Shown in pieces: positions 9,011 to 17,745 of a DNA stretch of 64,000 bases. Numbering within the stretch: position 1 is the stretch's first letter; each line of letters starts with the position of its first letter. The stretch is from Actinoplanes auranticolor (lineage in GTDB: Bacteria; Actinomycetota; Actinomycetes; Mycobacteriales; Micromonosporaceae). The stretch lies in contig NZ_BOQL01000022.1 in NCBI RefSeq assembly GCF_018332655.1, positions 82,244 to 146,243 of the forward strand. Reading direction: 5' to 3'. Position numbers and translations under genes: made by a program. Under the pieces are notes generated by a model that worked only from the letters and a program-made list of their open reading frames with translations, had not been told where the DNA came from and ran no database searches.

Positions 9011-9046
9011 GAGAACAACAGTGTTACGAACTTGTTTCACACTGTT
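9005..9046. promoter_or_regulatory. Two adjacent inverted repeats upstream of the GH30 gene
   Basis: TGTTCT-G-AGAACA (9005-9017) is a perfect 6-1-6 inverted repeat. Starting on its last base is AACAGTGT (9017-9024), paired with ACACTGTT (9039-9046). The block lies 32-73 bases before the GH30 ATG and is AT-richer than its surroundings. It is a good candidate for a regulator-binding region, different in sequence from the LacI-type box at the GH81 gene. Confidence 0.5.
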
Positions 9047-9077
9047 ACAGCTGTCCCCGCCCCCGAAAGGACATCTC

Positions 9078-10913
9078 ATGGCAGAACGCAGCCGACGACT
9101 GCTGGCCCTGGCCGCCTCCGCGGTCGTGACCGTGGGCGCCGCGGCCTACGTGGTCGCGGCCGGCACGGCCTCCTTCGCCGCGACGAGCGCCGACGTCTGG
9201 CTCACCACCCCGGACCGCGGCAACCTGCTCACCCAGAAACCGGCCGTCGCCTTCGGCACGACCGGCAGCGGCTCGACGATCACGGTCAACCCCGGCACCA
9301 CCTACCAGTCCATGGTGGGCTTCGGGGCGTCGTTCACCGACGCGGCCGCGTACAACGTCTACAACTCGTCACAGCGCAACACCATCATGAACGCGCTGTT
9401 CGGCACCGGCAGCGGCATCGGCCTGAGCTTCGTCCGGCAGCCGATCGGGGCCAGCGACTTCTCCCGGTCGTTCTACACCTACGACGACGGTGCCGCCGAT
9501 CCGTCGCTGTCGCGCTTCTCCACCGCGCACGACAACGCGTACATCCTGCCGTTGCTGCAGCAGGCCAGGCAGCTCAATCCCCAGCTCACCTTCAAGGGTG
9601 CGCCGTGGAGCGCGCCGGCGTGGATGAAGACCAACAACAACCTCATCGGCGGGTCGCTGGCCCAGGCCAACGAGGGCGTCTACGCCGACTACCTGGTCAA
9701 GTTCGTGCAGGCGTACCAGGCCGCGGGCATCCCGATCGGCTACCTGAGCGTGCAGAACGAGCCGCAGTTCTCCCCGCCCGGCTACCCGGGCATGCTGATG
9801 TCCGCCGAGCAGCAGGCCCGCGTCATCAACCTGCTCGCGCCGAAGCTGCGCGCCGCCGGGCTGAGCACCCGCATCCTCGGCTGGGACCACAACTGGGACA
9901 ACACGTCGTACCCGCAGACGGTCAACAACGCCGCCGGCAGCAACGTCGCCGGCTCGGCCTGGCACTGCTACGCCGGTGACCCCGCTGCCCAGTCGGTCGT
10001 GCACAACGCCCAGCCGGCCAAGGACGTCTTCTTCACCGAGTGCTCCGGCGTCGAGTCGGCCAGCACCTTCGCGGATTCGCTGCGGTGGCAGGGCCGCAAC
10101 CTGGCCGTGGGCGCGACCCGCAACTGGGCCCGTACCGTCTCGCTCTGGAACCTCGCCCTGGACGCCAACCACGGGCCGGTGATCGGCAGCTGCACCAACT
10201 GCATGGGCGTGGTCACCGTCAACGGCGGCAGCGTCACCTACAACGCCGAGTACTACGTCCTCGGCCACCTGAGCAAGTTCGTCAAGCCGGGCGCGGTCCG
10301 GATCGACTCCACCGGGTACGGCCAGGGCGGCATCGAGAACGTCGCGTTCCGCAACCCGGACGGCAGCATCGCGCTCGTGGCCATCAACACCGGCGGTGAC
10401 CAGGACTTCCGGGTCTCGTACCAGGGCGCGTCGTTCGGCTACCGGCTGCCCGCGGGCGCCATGGCCACCTTCACCTGGCCGGGCACGGGCGGCGGCACCA
10501 CGCCCCCCGCGACCAACCCGCCGACCGGCCGGACCGGGGCCGTCACCAGCGCCAACGGCAAGTGCCTGGACGTCACCGACGGCTCCACCGCCAACGGCAA
10601 CCTCCCGCAGATGTGGGCCTGCACCGCCGGGCCGAACCAGCGCTGGACCGTCGCCGCCGACGGCACGATCCGCGGGCTGGGCAAGTGCCTCGACGTCAAG
10701 GACAACGGCACCGCGGACGGTTCCGCCGTCCAGCTGTGGGACTGCGCCGGTGGGGCCAACCAGCGGTGGAGCTCCACCTCCGGCGGCACGCTGGTGAACG
10801 CCGCCTCCGGCAAGTGCCTGGACATCAGGGACAACAGCACAGCGGACGGCGCCAAGCTGCAGATCTGGGCCTGCACCGGCGCCACGAACCAGCGCTGGAC
10901 CCTGCCGGCGTGA
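9078..10913 (+). CDS. Secreted GH30 glucanase (glucosylceramidase/endo-beta-1,6-glucanase type) with ricin-type lectin domain
   Basis: 611 residues from the ATG at 9078, preceded by GAAAGG; the longer frame lacks a signal peptide at its front. The signal peptide (about 1-37) is followed by a GH30 (beta/alpha)8 domain with acid/base E228 in LSVQNEPQ and nucleophile E321 in FFTECSG. After a short PT linker comes a C-terminal ricin-B/CBM13 beta-trefoil (about 487-611) with three repeats ending NQRW. Bacterial GH30 members of this type cleave beta-1,6-glucan or glucosyl linkages. With the GH81 enzyme it fits fungal wall degradation; exact specificity is inferred. Confidence 0.88.
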   Translation: MAERSRRLLALAASAVVTVGAAAYVVAAGTASFAATSADVWLTTPDRGNLLTQKPAVAFGTTGSGSTITVNPGTTYQSMVGFGASFTDAAAYNVYNSSQRNTIMNALFGTGSGIGLSFVRQPIGASDFSRSFYTYDDGAADPSLSRFSTAHDNAYILPLLQQARQLNPQLTFKGAPWSAPAWMKTNNNLIGGSLAQANEGVYADYLVKFVQAYQAAGIPIGYLSVQNEPQFSPPGYPGMLMSAEQQARVINLLAPKLRAAGLSTRILGWDHNWDNTSYPQTVNNAAGSNVAGSAWHCYAGDPAAQSVVHNAQPAKDVFFTECSGVESASTFADSLRWQGRNLAVGATRNWARTVSLWNLALDANHGPVIGSCTNCMGVVTVNGGSVTYNAEYYVLGHLSKFVKPGAVRIDSTGYGQGGIENVAFRNPDGSIALVAINTGGDQDFRVSYQGASFGYRLPAGAMATFTWPGTGGGTTPPATNPPTGRTGAVTSANGKCLDVTDGSTANGNLPQMWACTAGPNQRWTVAADGTIRGLGKCLDVKDNGTADGSAVQLWDCAGGANQRWSSTSGGTLVNAASGKCLDIRDNSTADGAKLQIWACTGATNQRWTLPA

Positions 10914-10918
10914 CCGGC

Positions 10919-10957
10919 GGCGGGTGTGCGCGCCTTCTCCGGGTACGCACACCCGCC
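10919..10957. terminator. Bidirectional terminator hairpin between GH30 and P450
   Basis: GGCGGGTGTGCG (10919-10930) pairs perfectly with CGCACACCCGCC (10946-10957). It sits in the 47-base gap between two convergent stops and so can serve both genes. There is no T run, as is common in high-GC actinobacteria. Confidence 0.7.
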
Positions 10958-10960
10958 CGA

Positions 10961-12136
10961 TCAGCCGCCGGTGGTGATCATCAGACCGGTCAGCTCGTAC
11001 GACGCGATCTCCTTGCGGATGCCCACCTTCGGGGGCCGCACCATGCGCAGGCCCGGCAGCGCGAACAGCTTGCTGAGGAAGATGTCCGTCTCCTGGATGG
11101 CGATGTACGCCCCGGGGCAGCGGTGCGGCCCCTCCCCGAACGACAGTCCCGCGTCACCGACGCCGTCGGCCAGCGACCGGCCCGGGCAGACCGCACCCGG
11201 ATCGGTGCCCACCGCCGCCGGGTCCAGATTGGCCGCCGCCACGCCGATGTCGACCCGCGCCCCGGCGGGGATGATCGCGTCGCCCGTCCGCAGCTCCGCC
11301 GTCGTCCAGCGGGCCAGGTTGGCCACCACCGGCTCGAGGCGCAGGATCTCGTGCAGGATCGCCACCCGCTGCTTCTCGTCGCCCTGGGTGTACGCCGCAC
11401 GCAGCTCGTCGTCGGTGAACAGGTGCCAGGCCACCAGGGTGATGAACTCGCGGGTGGTGATCATGCCGGCCGCCGCGAAGGTGACGCACTCGCCGAGGAT
11501 CTCCCCGCTGGTGCAGCCCTCGCTCAGCAGATGGCTGATCAGGTCGTCGCGGCTGTGCTGCTTGCGGGCCTTGATCGCCGGGCGGACGTCCCGCCAGAAG
11601 AACAGCGCCATGTTGGCGTTGGAGCGGATCTCCTTCCAGGACCTGACCAGCCGGTGCGGGCTCTCCTTCTCTTCGAAGAAGCGGTCCAGCCGGCGGGACA
11701 TGCCCGGGCCGCTCTCGGTCAGCCCGATGACCTCGGCGGCCACCGCCACGGCCAGCCGGAAGGACAACTGCGAGAGATCCACGGTGCCGCGCCGGCGCAG
11801 CGTCTCGCACTGCTCCTCGGCCAGGCGGTCCATCAGGGACGCGTACGCCGTCTCGACCCGTCTCGGGGTGAAGTACTTCGCGGTCTGCCGCCGGTGCTCG
11901 CGGTGCTCCGGGCCGTCGCGGTAGAGGACGGGCATGCGCATCCGGCCCTCGAGCTTGACGGCGTTCTCCACGCCGAAGCCGGCCTGCCGGGTCTCGGTGC
12001 TGCGCAGCACCGACCGGGCGCCGGCGAAGTCCTGGACGTGCCAGACCTCGTCGGCGCCGGCGTGGGCGGGGCAGCCGGGGGCCAGGTCCCCTCGTGCGAT
12101 CTTGCGGGCGGACTCGACCGGGGTCTCAGCTGACAT
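10961..12136 (-). CDS. Cytochrome P450
   Basis: 391 residues, soluble bacterial CYP size. The I-helix shows AAAGMITTREF, the K-helix ExxR is EILR, and the heme-binding loop is FGEGPHRCPGAYIA with ligand Cys340. The ATG is at 12136. No ferredoxin or ferredoxin reductase gene is adjacent and no biosynthetic partners are in the window, so the substrate cannot be guessed. Transcribed alone, between two hairpins. Confidence 0.9.
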   Translation of the reverse strand: MSAETPVESARKIARGDLAPGCPAHAGADEVWHVQDFAGARSVLRSTETRQAGFGVENAVKLEGRMRMPVLYRDGPEHREHRRQTAKYFTPRRVETAYASLMDRLAEEQCETLRRRGTVDLSQLSFRLAVAVAAEVIGLTESGPGMSRRLDRFFEEKESPHRLVRSWKEIRSNANMALFFWRDVRPAIKARKQHSRDDLISHLLSEGCTSGEILGECVTFAAAGMITTREFITLVAWHLFTDDELRAAYTQGDEKQRVAILHEILRLEPVVANLARWTTAELRTGDAIIPAGARVDIGVAAANLDPAAVGTDPGAVCPGRSLADGVGDAGLSFGEGPHRCPGAYIAIQETDIFLSKLFALPGLRMVRPPKVGIRKEIASYELTGLMITTGG

Positions 12137-12168
12137 GCATCGATTCTCGTCGCTACCGGGCTCATGGG

Positions 12169-12199
12169 AAAGGCCCCACCCTTCCCGGGTGGGGCCTTT
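12169..12199 (-). terminator. Terminator of the serine protease gene
   Basis: A 13-bp perfect stem, AAAGGCCCCACCC (12169-12181) with GGGTGGGGCCTTT (12187-12199), has a 5-base loop. On the minus strand it begins 18 bases after the protease stop and ends in CCTTT. It also isolates the downstream P450 gene from protease transcripts. Confidence 0.8.
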
Positions 12200-12216
12200 C
12201 TCGGTGTGGAGCCGGA

Positions 12217-13260
12217 TCAGAAGACCGAGACGCCGTACGCGTTCAGGGCCTCGGTGACCGGCTGGAAGTACGTGGTGCCGCCGGAGGAGCAGTTGCCGCT
12301 GCCGCCCGAGGTCAGACCCAGCGCCGTGGTGCCGGCGTAGAGCGGGCCGCCACTGTCACCCGGCTGGGCGCAGACGGTGGTGCGGATCATGCCGCTCACC
12401 GAGCCCTGGGGGTAGTTGACCGTGGTGTTCAGCGCGGTGACCCGGCCGGAGTGCGTGCCGGTGGTGCTGCCGCGGCGGTAGACGGTCGCACCGACAGCCG
12501 GGGTACCGGCCGAGGTGATGTCCTGCGAGCCGACGCCACCGGTCTTGGTGATGGTGGTGTTGGTGTAGCGCACGATGCCGTAGTCGTTGCCCGGGAAGCT
12601 GGAGCCCGCCGTGGTGCCGAGCGTCGCGGAGCCGTTGTTCCAGCTGGAGCTGCCGCGGGTGCAGTGCCCGGCGGTCAGGAAGTAGTTCGTGGAGCCGCTG
12701 CGGACGTTGAAGCCCAGCGAGCACCGGCCGGTGCCGGAGTAGATGGCGTCACCGCCGGAGATGGTCGGCTGCAGCTTGCCGGGCACCGACTCCAGGGTGG
12801 CCTTGTCGCCGAGCTTGGCCACGATCGCCTTGACCGCGGCGAGCTTGGCGCCGGTGACCGTCTCGTCGGCGGTCACCACGATCTTGTTGCTGACCGGGTC
12901 CAGGCCGAACGAGGTACCAGGCGTCTTGAGCTCGGCCTTGAGGGTGGAGTCGGCGGCAGCCATCGCGGCGCCGCTGTGGGTGACGTAGCGCGGGGTCGCG
13001 CCGGCCGCGGAAACCGACTTGGCGGTGGCGGCGTCGGTCACGTTGACCACGAGCTTGCCGGCCGAGTCGACGTAGGAGCCGGCCGCGGACGCGCCGAGCC
13101 GGGTGTCCAGCGTGGTGGCGAGCGCGGAGGGGGCGAAGGACGGGTCGGCGGCGGGGCCGGTCGGGGCGGCGGACGCGGGTGACGCGAACGCACTGCCCGC
13201 CAGCAAAACGGCGGCCAGGCCGACGATCGGTCGGCCGAGCTTCGAGCCGGGGTTACGCAC
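12217..13260 (-). CDS. Secreted streptogrisin/alpha-lytic-type serine protease (S1) with prodomain
   Basis: 347 residues. The signal peptide (about 1-32, FASPASA) is followed by an alpha-lytic-type propeptide (about 33-165) and a mature chymotrypsin-fold domain. The triad is visible as His in LTAGHC, Asp in NDYGIV and Ser in QPGDSGGPL. Cys pairs near RCSLG/TAGHC and VCAQ/GNC match streptogrisin disulfides. The propeptide acts as a folding chaperone and is removed autocatalytically in the family. GTG start, with GGGAGGAAC upstream as ribosome site. Confidence 0.92.
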   Translation of the reverse strand: MRNPGSKLGRPIVGLAAVLLAGSAFASPASAAPTGPAADPSFAPSALATTLDTRLGASAAGSYVDSAGKLVVNVTDAATAKSVSAAGATPRYVTHSGAAMAAADSTLKAELKTPGTSFGLDPVSNKIVVTADETVTGAKLAAVKAIVAKLGDKATLESVPGKLQPTISGGDAIYSGTGRCSLGFNVRSGSTNYFLTAGHCTRGSSSWNNGSATLGTTAGSSFPGNDYGIVRYTNTTITKTGGVGSQDITSAGTPAVGATVYRRGSTTGTHSGRVTALNTTVNYPQGSVSGMIRTTVCAQPGDSGGPLYAGTTALGLTSGGSGNCSSGGTTYFQPVTEALNAYGVSVF

Positions 13261-13355
13261 AGGTTCCTCCCAGGGGGACGGGGGGTACGCCGGGTCTCCG
13301 GTGTACCGGTGCCTCCCTGAGTATTGAGCTGTTTCGATGTGGACTCAAGGTCGGG

Positions 13356-13371
13356 CATTGTTTCCACAATG
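13356..13371. promoter_or_regulatory. Inverted repeat in the protease promoter region
   Basis: CATTGT-TTCC-ACAATG (6-4-6, perfect) lies about 95 bases upstream of the protease start in a locally AT-richer stretch of the 212-base gap 13261-13472. Possible regulator site; the regulator is unknown. Confidence 0.4.
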
Positions 13372-13472
13372 TGAAGGCAACACCCCTCAAACCGACCCCG
13401 AGCTGCGGAAACAGGGTCGTCATATCACTAGGCTATGCCCGTTTCGGGATGCCGACCGGGCCGGTCAGCGCG

Positions 13473-14741
13473 CTACGCGGCGGCCGGGAACGCGGCGGCG
13501 ATGCGCGTCCCGGCGCGCAGATCGGTGACCAGCCGCCGGGCCTGAGCCCGGATCTCCGGGACGGCGGTGGTCTCCCAGCGCGCGCCCCGGCGCAGCGGCC
13601 CGATGACCCAGAGCCGGTCGTGCGCCCGGCCGTCGGCCCCGACCAGCCGTCCCGCCTCGTCGATGTCGAGGCCGAGGCCGTGCGGGCCCACCCGGGCCAG
13701 CCCGGCCGCCAGCAGGCCGCCGACCAGCGGGCCGCCCGCACCCGGGAGCCGCCCCGGGCCGGCACAGTTGACCACCGCGGCGAAATCCGCCAGGCCGGGC
13801 CACGCCGCGACCCCACCGGACCGGATCTCCAGCAGGCCGGCCGCGCGCAGCTCCACCACCCGGGCCGCCACTTCGGGCGCCATCCGGTGCCGGTGACATT
13901 CCCACGGGCGCGCCAGGTGCCGCAGGAACGCGTCCTGCTCGCCCGGCGTCAGGGCGGTCCACAGCTGATCGAGCAGCGGACGCAACCCGTCCACGACAGG
14001 CCGCCAGTCCCCCGCCTCACCGGCGGCGGCGCGCACGGCCCGGACCACGTCGCGCAGGGTGGCGCAGTCGTCGAGCGACGGTACGGCCGGCGGAACGGCG
14101 TCCGCGGTGTGCGTCAACGGCAGCAGTCCCCGCCGGCTGACCGCGACCACCGGAGCGGTCCGGCGCCCGTCGGCGGTCAGGGTCAGCACCACGTCGACGG
14201 CCGTGAGCCCGGTGCCGATGAGCAGCACCGGCCGGTCGGCGGGCAGCGCGTCGAGCACGCCGGGGCGCCACGGGTCGGTCACGTACCGGGGGTGATCGAT
14301 GGGCTGGCGCGCGGGCGCCGGGGCGCCGGTGGCCAGCACCACGTGATCGGCGTGCAGGGCGCCGCCGTCGTCCAGCGCGACAGTGCCGTCCGGGCCCAGC
14401 GCCGCCACCCGGGCCCGGCGCACCCGCAGGCGGCCGGGGTGGGCACGGTCGGCTTCCTCGATGACCGAGCGCAGGTAGCGCCCGTACTCCGCGCGGGGAC
14501 GGAAGGCCGCCGGGGTGGTGCCGGCCCAGCGGACGAAGTGGCCCGGGTCGTCCGGGTCGGCGCTCATCGCCCCCGCCCGCGAGTTCAGCAGGTGCCACGG
14601 GCGCGCGGCGCCGTACGCGACCCCGCCGCCCGGCTTGCCGGGCTCGATCAGCACCACGTCGTCATCGCCACCGCGCAGCAGCTCGCGGGTCACCAGGACC
14701 CCCGAACAACCTCCCCCGACCACTGCCACCACACGCCCCAT
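13473..14741 (-). CDS. FAD/NAD(P)-binding protein (PF13454-like)
   Basis: 422 residues. The N-terminal Rossmann motif VVAVVGGGCSGVLVTREL (about 4-21) and the following VVLIEPG acidic end bind FAD. A second dinucleotide motif is the GTGLTAVDVVL stretch in the middle. The layout matches the FAD-NAD(P)-binding proteins often annotated as HI0933-like or hydroxyacylglutathione-hydrolase-associated. The reaction is unknown. The ribosome site overlaps the inverted repeat at 14756-14772. Confidence 0.75.
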   Translation of the reverse strand: MGRVVAVVGGGCSGVLVTRELLRGGDDDVVLIEPGKPGGGVAYGAARPWHLLNSRAGAMSADPDDPGHFVRWAGTTPAAFRPRAEYGRYLRSVIEEADRAHPGRLRVRRARVAALGPDGTVALDDGGALHADHVVLATGAPAPARQPIDHPRYVTDPWRPGVLDALPADRPVLLIGTGLTAVDVVLTLTADGRRTAPVVAVSRRGLLPLTHTADAVPPAVPSLDDCATLRDVVRAVRAAAGEAGDWRPVVDGLRPLLDQLWTALTPGEQDAFLRHLARPWECHRHRMAPEVAARVVELRAAGLLEIRSGGVAAWPGLADFAAVVNCAGPGRLPGAGGPLVGGLLAAGLARVGPHGLGLDIDEAGRLVGADGRAHDRLWVIGPLRRGARWETTAVPEIRAQARRLVTDLRAGTRIAAAFPAAA

Positions 14742-15042
14742 GAGGCCCCCTCTCTCCTATCAACACGATAGGCAAAACAGGTTATGGGTGCCAGTGGCGC
14801 GCCGCAGCGGAACCGCTCCGATGAGGGCATCAGGAACAGAGCCGCCGCCGGAACGCCCGATCTCAGCGGGCGGTGCGGTTTTCGTAGTTCGTCACCGCTC
14901 GATGACGTGACGGCCGGGCCTTCCAGTGCGCTGGGGCTGGTGCCGGTGCGGCGAACGCGCCGAGGCCGGCGACTGCCATCGCGGCTGCGACGGCAAAGGG
15001 CCGAGGTACGCCGCGCCGGCGAAAGCCGGAGGCCGGCCCGGG
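14742..15042. other. 301-base gap with no supportable gene
   Basis: This holds the leader of the FAD/NAD protein and the 3' flank of the regulator gene. The only open frame of note is a 38-codon minus-strand ORF (14863-14979) with a hydrophobic Ala-rich start (MAVAGLGAFAAPAPAPA), signal-peptide-like but without a clear ribosome site. I do not call it a gene. Confidence 0.5.
14756..14772. promoter_or_regulatory. Inverted repeat at the FAD/NAD protein leader
   Basis: CCTATC-AACAC-GATAGG is a perfect 6-5-6 inverted repeat, 15 bases upstream of the minus-strand start at 14741, overlapping the GGAGAGAGGGGG ribosome site. It could act as an operator or as an mRNA hairpin controlling translation. 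Confidence 0.4.
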
Positions 15043-15603
15043 TCAGGCGTCGGCCATCGTGATGCGGGCGTCGTCGGACAGGCGGTAGCCGACGCCGTAG
15101 ACCGTGGTCACGATCTCCGGGTTGCCGAGCTTGGTGCGCAGCCGGCTCACGTGCACGTCCACCGTGCGGACCGTCGTGTGCGCGTGTCCCCAGACGTGCC
15201 CGAGGAGCTGGCTGCGGCTGAACACCTGGCGCGGGTGCCGGGACAGGAAGACCAGCAGCTCGTACTCGAGGCGGCTCAGGTCCAGCCGCCTGCCGTCCAG
15301 GGCCACCGTGCGGGCGCGGGTGTCGAGCTGCAGGCCGGATGCGTCCGGCAGCACGACCGGCGGGGCCGCGGCCGGCGCGAGGTCGATGTCCGCGCCGGGA
15401 CCGGCGGCGGCGACCAGGTCACGCAGCGCCGTCAGGACCCGCTCGCTCTCCTCCGAGCCGGGCGCGCCCAGCGTGATGGTGACGGTGACCGACGAGTCGG
15501 GGGTGGCGAGCGCCCGCAGCCGGGCGGCGCGGGGACGGCCGGCCCCGCGGCGGACCGGGGCGGGGCGGGCCAGGGACGGATCGGCGACGGCGAGAACGGA
15601 CAT
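15043..15603 (-). CDS. Winged-helix (OmpR/PhoB-type) DNA-binding protein without receiver domain
   Basis: 186 residues from the ATG at 15603, chosen because GGAGGG lies 6 bases upstream; a longer frame to 15669 has no ribosome site. The N-terminal half is degenerate with no phosphorylatable Asp. The C-terminal part (about 95-180) is a full Trans_reg_C winged helix with LEYELLVFLSRHP, FSRSQLLGHVW, TVDVHVSRLRTKL and VYGVGYRL. An orphan, probably phosphorylation-independent regulator. It lies downstream of the leader peptide on the same strand. Confidence 0.8.
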   Translation of the reverse strand: MSVLAVADPSLARPAPVRRGAGRPRAARLRALATPDSSVTVTITLGAPGSEESERVLTALRDLVAAAGPGADIDLAPAAAPPVVLPDASGLQLDTRARTVALDGRRLDLSRLEYELLVFLSRHPRQVFSRSQLLGHVWGHAHTTVRTVDVHVSRLRTKLGNPEIVTTVYGVGYRLSDDARITMADA

Positions 15604-15774
15604 GTTTGCCCTCCGGAGATTTGGCCGCCGACCGGGTCCCGACCGGCGCCTGAACAATACTTTTCCCATGTGTGGGATAGGTTTATAGACGCGGAACGGC
15701 GTCGAGGATCATTCCTTCGGGCTACCGTGGCTCTCGCACCGCGGGGTCGCGGCGGGCACATGGACGCCGGTGGA

Positions 15775-15858
15775 TCAATAGGCCCGACAGCGTGCGCTCG
15801 CGCACCGGAGGAGGTCGATGGCGAGGCGGGACGTGAGTCGTACGTCGCGCAGCTGCAT
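15775..15858 (-). CDS. 27-residue regulatory leader peptide (actinobacterial SR..IDLLR..S..C type)
   Basis: Peptide MQLRDVRLTSRLAIDLLRCA followed by SARCRAY. It has the LTSRxxIDLLRxASAxC signature of short actinobacterial leader peptides that precede sulfur-assimilation and sulfonate genes and end in Cys codons (here two, TGC and TGT). GAGG and AAGGA lie just before the ATG. In such leaders ribosome stalling at Cys is thought to gate downstream expression. Here the next downstream gene is the winged-helix regulator 171 bases away, and the sulfur genes nearby are broken, so the leader may be orphaned. Confidence 0.65.
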   Translation of the reverse strand: MQLRDVRLTSRLAIDLLRCASARCRAY

Positions 15859-15947
15859 GTCCTCATCCTTCACACTCGATGGCCGGGGGTCAAAACAAAT
15901 CCAGGATGCGGGAGTCACCAATTCAGTGATGATCGGCACAATGCCAT

Positions 15948-16196
15948 TCAGGCGATCACCGCTAATGCGGCGGCCTCCCGGCGGGCGATTTCCGCGCGGA
16001 CGGCCGGAATCACTTCGCGGCCGTAGTCGATCGCGTCGTCCAGCGGGTCGTGACCGCGGATGAGGAATGTCGTCACGCCGAGGTCGTGATAGTCGAGCAG
16101 GGCCCGGGCGACCGTGTCCGGCGTACCGACCAGGGCGGTGGAGTTGCCCGCCGCGCCGCCGGCCTTCACCGTGGCGGCGATGGTGGGAGTGGACAT
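15948..16196 (-). pseudogene. C-terminal remnant of an LLM flavin-dependent (SsuD/sulfonate-type) monooxygenase
   Basis: 82 residues that align with only the last fifth of luciferase-like monooxygenases: GNSTALVGTPDTVARALLDY, then DLGVTTFLIRGHDPLDDAIDYGRE. The same segment recurs in the frameshifted gene at 16637-17745. Family members are about 370 residues; the catalytic barrel is missing. An ATG happens to open the fragment, but no function is expected. Confidence 0.75.
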
Positions 16197-16229
16197 GGCC
16201 GGAACTCTGACCCATCCAAGTTCTGCATG

Positions 16230-16258
16230 TTAAACAAAGCCCATAGGTTCACTAGGAT
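16230..16258 (+). promoter_or_regulatory. Putative promoter of the decayed monooxygenase cluster
   Basis: TTAAAC (16230-16235), a 17-base spacer and TAGGAT (16253-16258) lie in a clearly AT-rich pocket. It points into the acyl-CoA dehydrogenase fragment at 16308. Confidence 0.4.
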
Positions 16259-16307
16259 ATGGGATCACCGTTGACACCCGTGCTGCAAGGAGGGCACGGT
16301 TTGGACC

Positions 16308-16637
16308 ATGCCCACCCCCGCCGCGGATGCCCAGGCTCTGCCGACGCCCCGGCTTTCCCACTTGGTGGACGTGGCCGCGGCCCTGGCTGCCCACGCCGAA
16401 CAGCACGACCGGACCGCCGACCTCCCGCACGCCGGCCTGGCCGTGGTGCACGAGGCCGGCCTGCTCACCCTCACCGTCGGCACCGGGCACGGAGGGCCGG
16501 GCGGCGGCCTGGCCGACACCGTCCGCGTCCTCACCGCCCTCGGCCACGGCGATCCCTCCGTCGCCCTGATCCACACCCCGCAGGACGACGTCGTCCTCAC
16601 CGCCGCCGGTCGCGCCCTGCTCGAGAGGAATTCCTGA
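16308..16637 (+). pseudogene. N-terminal remnant of an acyl-CoA-dehydrogenase-like (SfnB/DszC-type) flavoprotein
   Basis: 109 residues with the start of the ACAD fold: AEQHDRTADLPHAGLAVVHE, AGLLTLTVGTGHGGPGGGL, then LTALGHGDPSVALIH. Full-length members have about 390-410 residues; the flavin-binding middle and helical C-terminal domain are gone, and the stop overlaps the next ATG (TGATG). SfnB/DszC relatives use reduced flavin to oxidise sulfur compounds, which fits the neighbours. AAGGAGGG lies 14 bases before the ATG. Confidence 0.7.
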
Positions 16638-17745
16638 TGACCGTCGAGTTCGTCGGCATGATCGGCACCCGGGACGTGTCCGAGACCCGCGGCCCCACCG
16701 GGCCACCGATCGACCCGGGGTACGTGCGGCGGTTCAGCCGGGTGCACGAGGACGGCGGCTTCGACCGGGTGCTGATCGGCTACGGCTCGTCCACGCCGGA
16801 CGGGACCCAGGTGGCCGCGTACGCCGCCGCGCACACCGAGCGCCTCGGGCTGCTCATCGCCCACCGGCCCGGCTTCGTCGCCCCGACGACCGCCGCGCGG
16901 ACCTTCGCGACACTGGACCAGCTCTCCGGTGGACGGGTCGCCGTGCACACCGTCACCGGCGGTTCGGACGCCGAGCAGCGCCGCGACGGCGACTACCTGG
17001 GCAAGGACGACCGGTACGCCCGCACCGAGGAGTACCTGCGGATCCTGCGCCGCGCCTGGTCGTCGCCGGAGCCGTTCACGCACGAGGGCCGCTTCTACCG
17101 CTTCGAGGACTTCTCCCTGCTCGCCCAGCCGGCCCACCGGATCCCGCTGTACTTCGGCGGTTCCTCACCAGCGGCGTACCGCACCGGCGGAGCGGTCGCC
17201 GACGTCTTCGCCCTCTGGGGCGAACCGCTGAAGGAGACCGCCGAGCAGATCGCCGCCGTGCGGGCCTCGGCCGCCGCGGCGGGGCGGGGCCTGCTGGGCA
17301 TCAGCGTCTCGTTCCGGCTCATCCTGGCCGCGACCGACGAGCTGGCCCGGGAGCGGGCCGAGCGGATCCTGGCCACCATCACCGAGAGCAAGGGCGGCAA
17401 GGGCTCCTTCACCGGGACGAGACCCGCGTGCTGGGCGGGCCGCACCCCGAGAACGCCAGCTCGCAACGCCTGCACGCGGCGGCCGCCAAGGGCGACCGGC
17501 ACGACCGGGCACTGTGGATGGCCACGGCCCGGGCCGGCGGCGCCCGGGGCAATTCGACCGTCCTGGTCGGCTCGCCCGAGACCGTGGCCCGGGTCCTGCT
17601 GGACTACGTCGACCTCGGCGTCACCACGATCCTGATCCGCGGCTACGACCCCGTCGACGACGCGGTCGACTACGGCCGGCACCTCATCCCGCTCGTCAGG
17701 CAGGAACTAGCCCACCGCTCCCTCGTCGCTGCTCAGGGGACCACC
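16637..17745 (+). pseudogene. LLM flavin-dependent monooxygenase (SsuD/SfnG-like), frameshifted
   Basis: The reading frame is clean from the ATG at 16637 (MTVEFVGMIGTRDVSETRG) through the conserved YFGGSSPAAYRTGG segment to about 17416, then the homologous sequence continues one frame over as ETRVLGGPHPENASSQRLHA and GNSTVLVGSPETVARVLLDY. One base appears lost near 17417. The restored length (about 369 residues) is exactly family-sized, so this is one lesion in an otherwise complete gene: a real mutation or a sequencing error. The second part runs in frame, with no stop, into the flavin reductase. Confidence 0.8.

Noticed and set aside
10961..12136. P450 as part of a specialised-metabolite cluster
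   Set aside because: It stands alone between two hairpins; no biosynthetic core enzyme is in the window.
14863..14979. 38-codon secreted-peptide-like ORF
   Set aside because: No ribosome site and a length easily met by chance in high-GC DNA.
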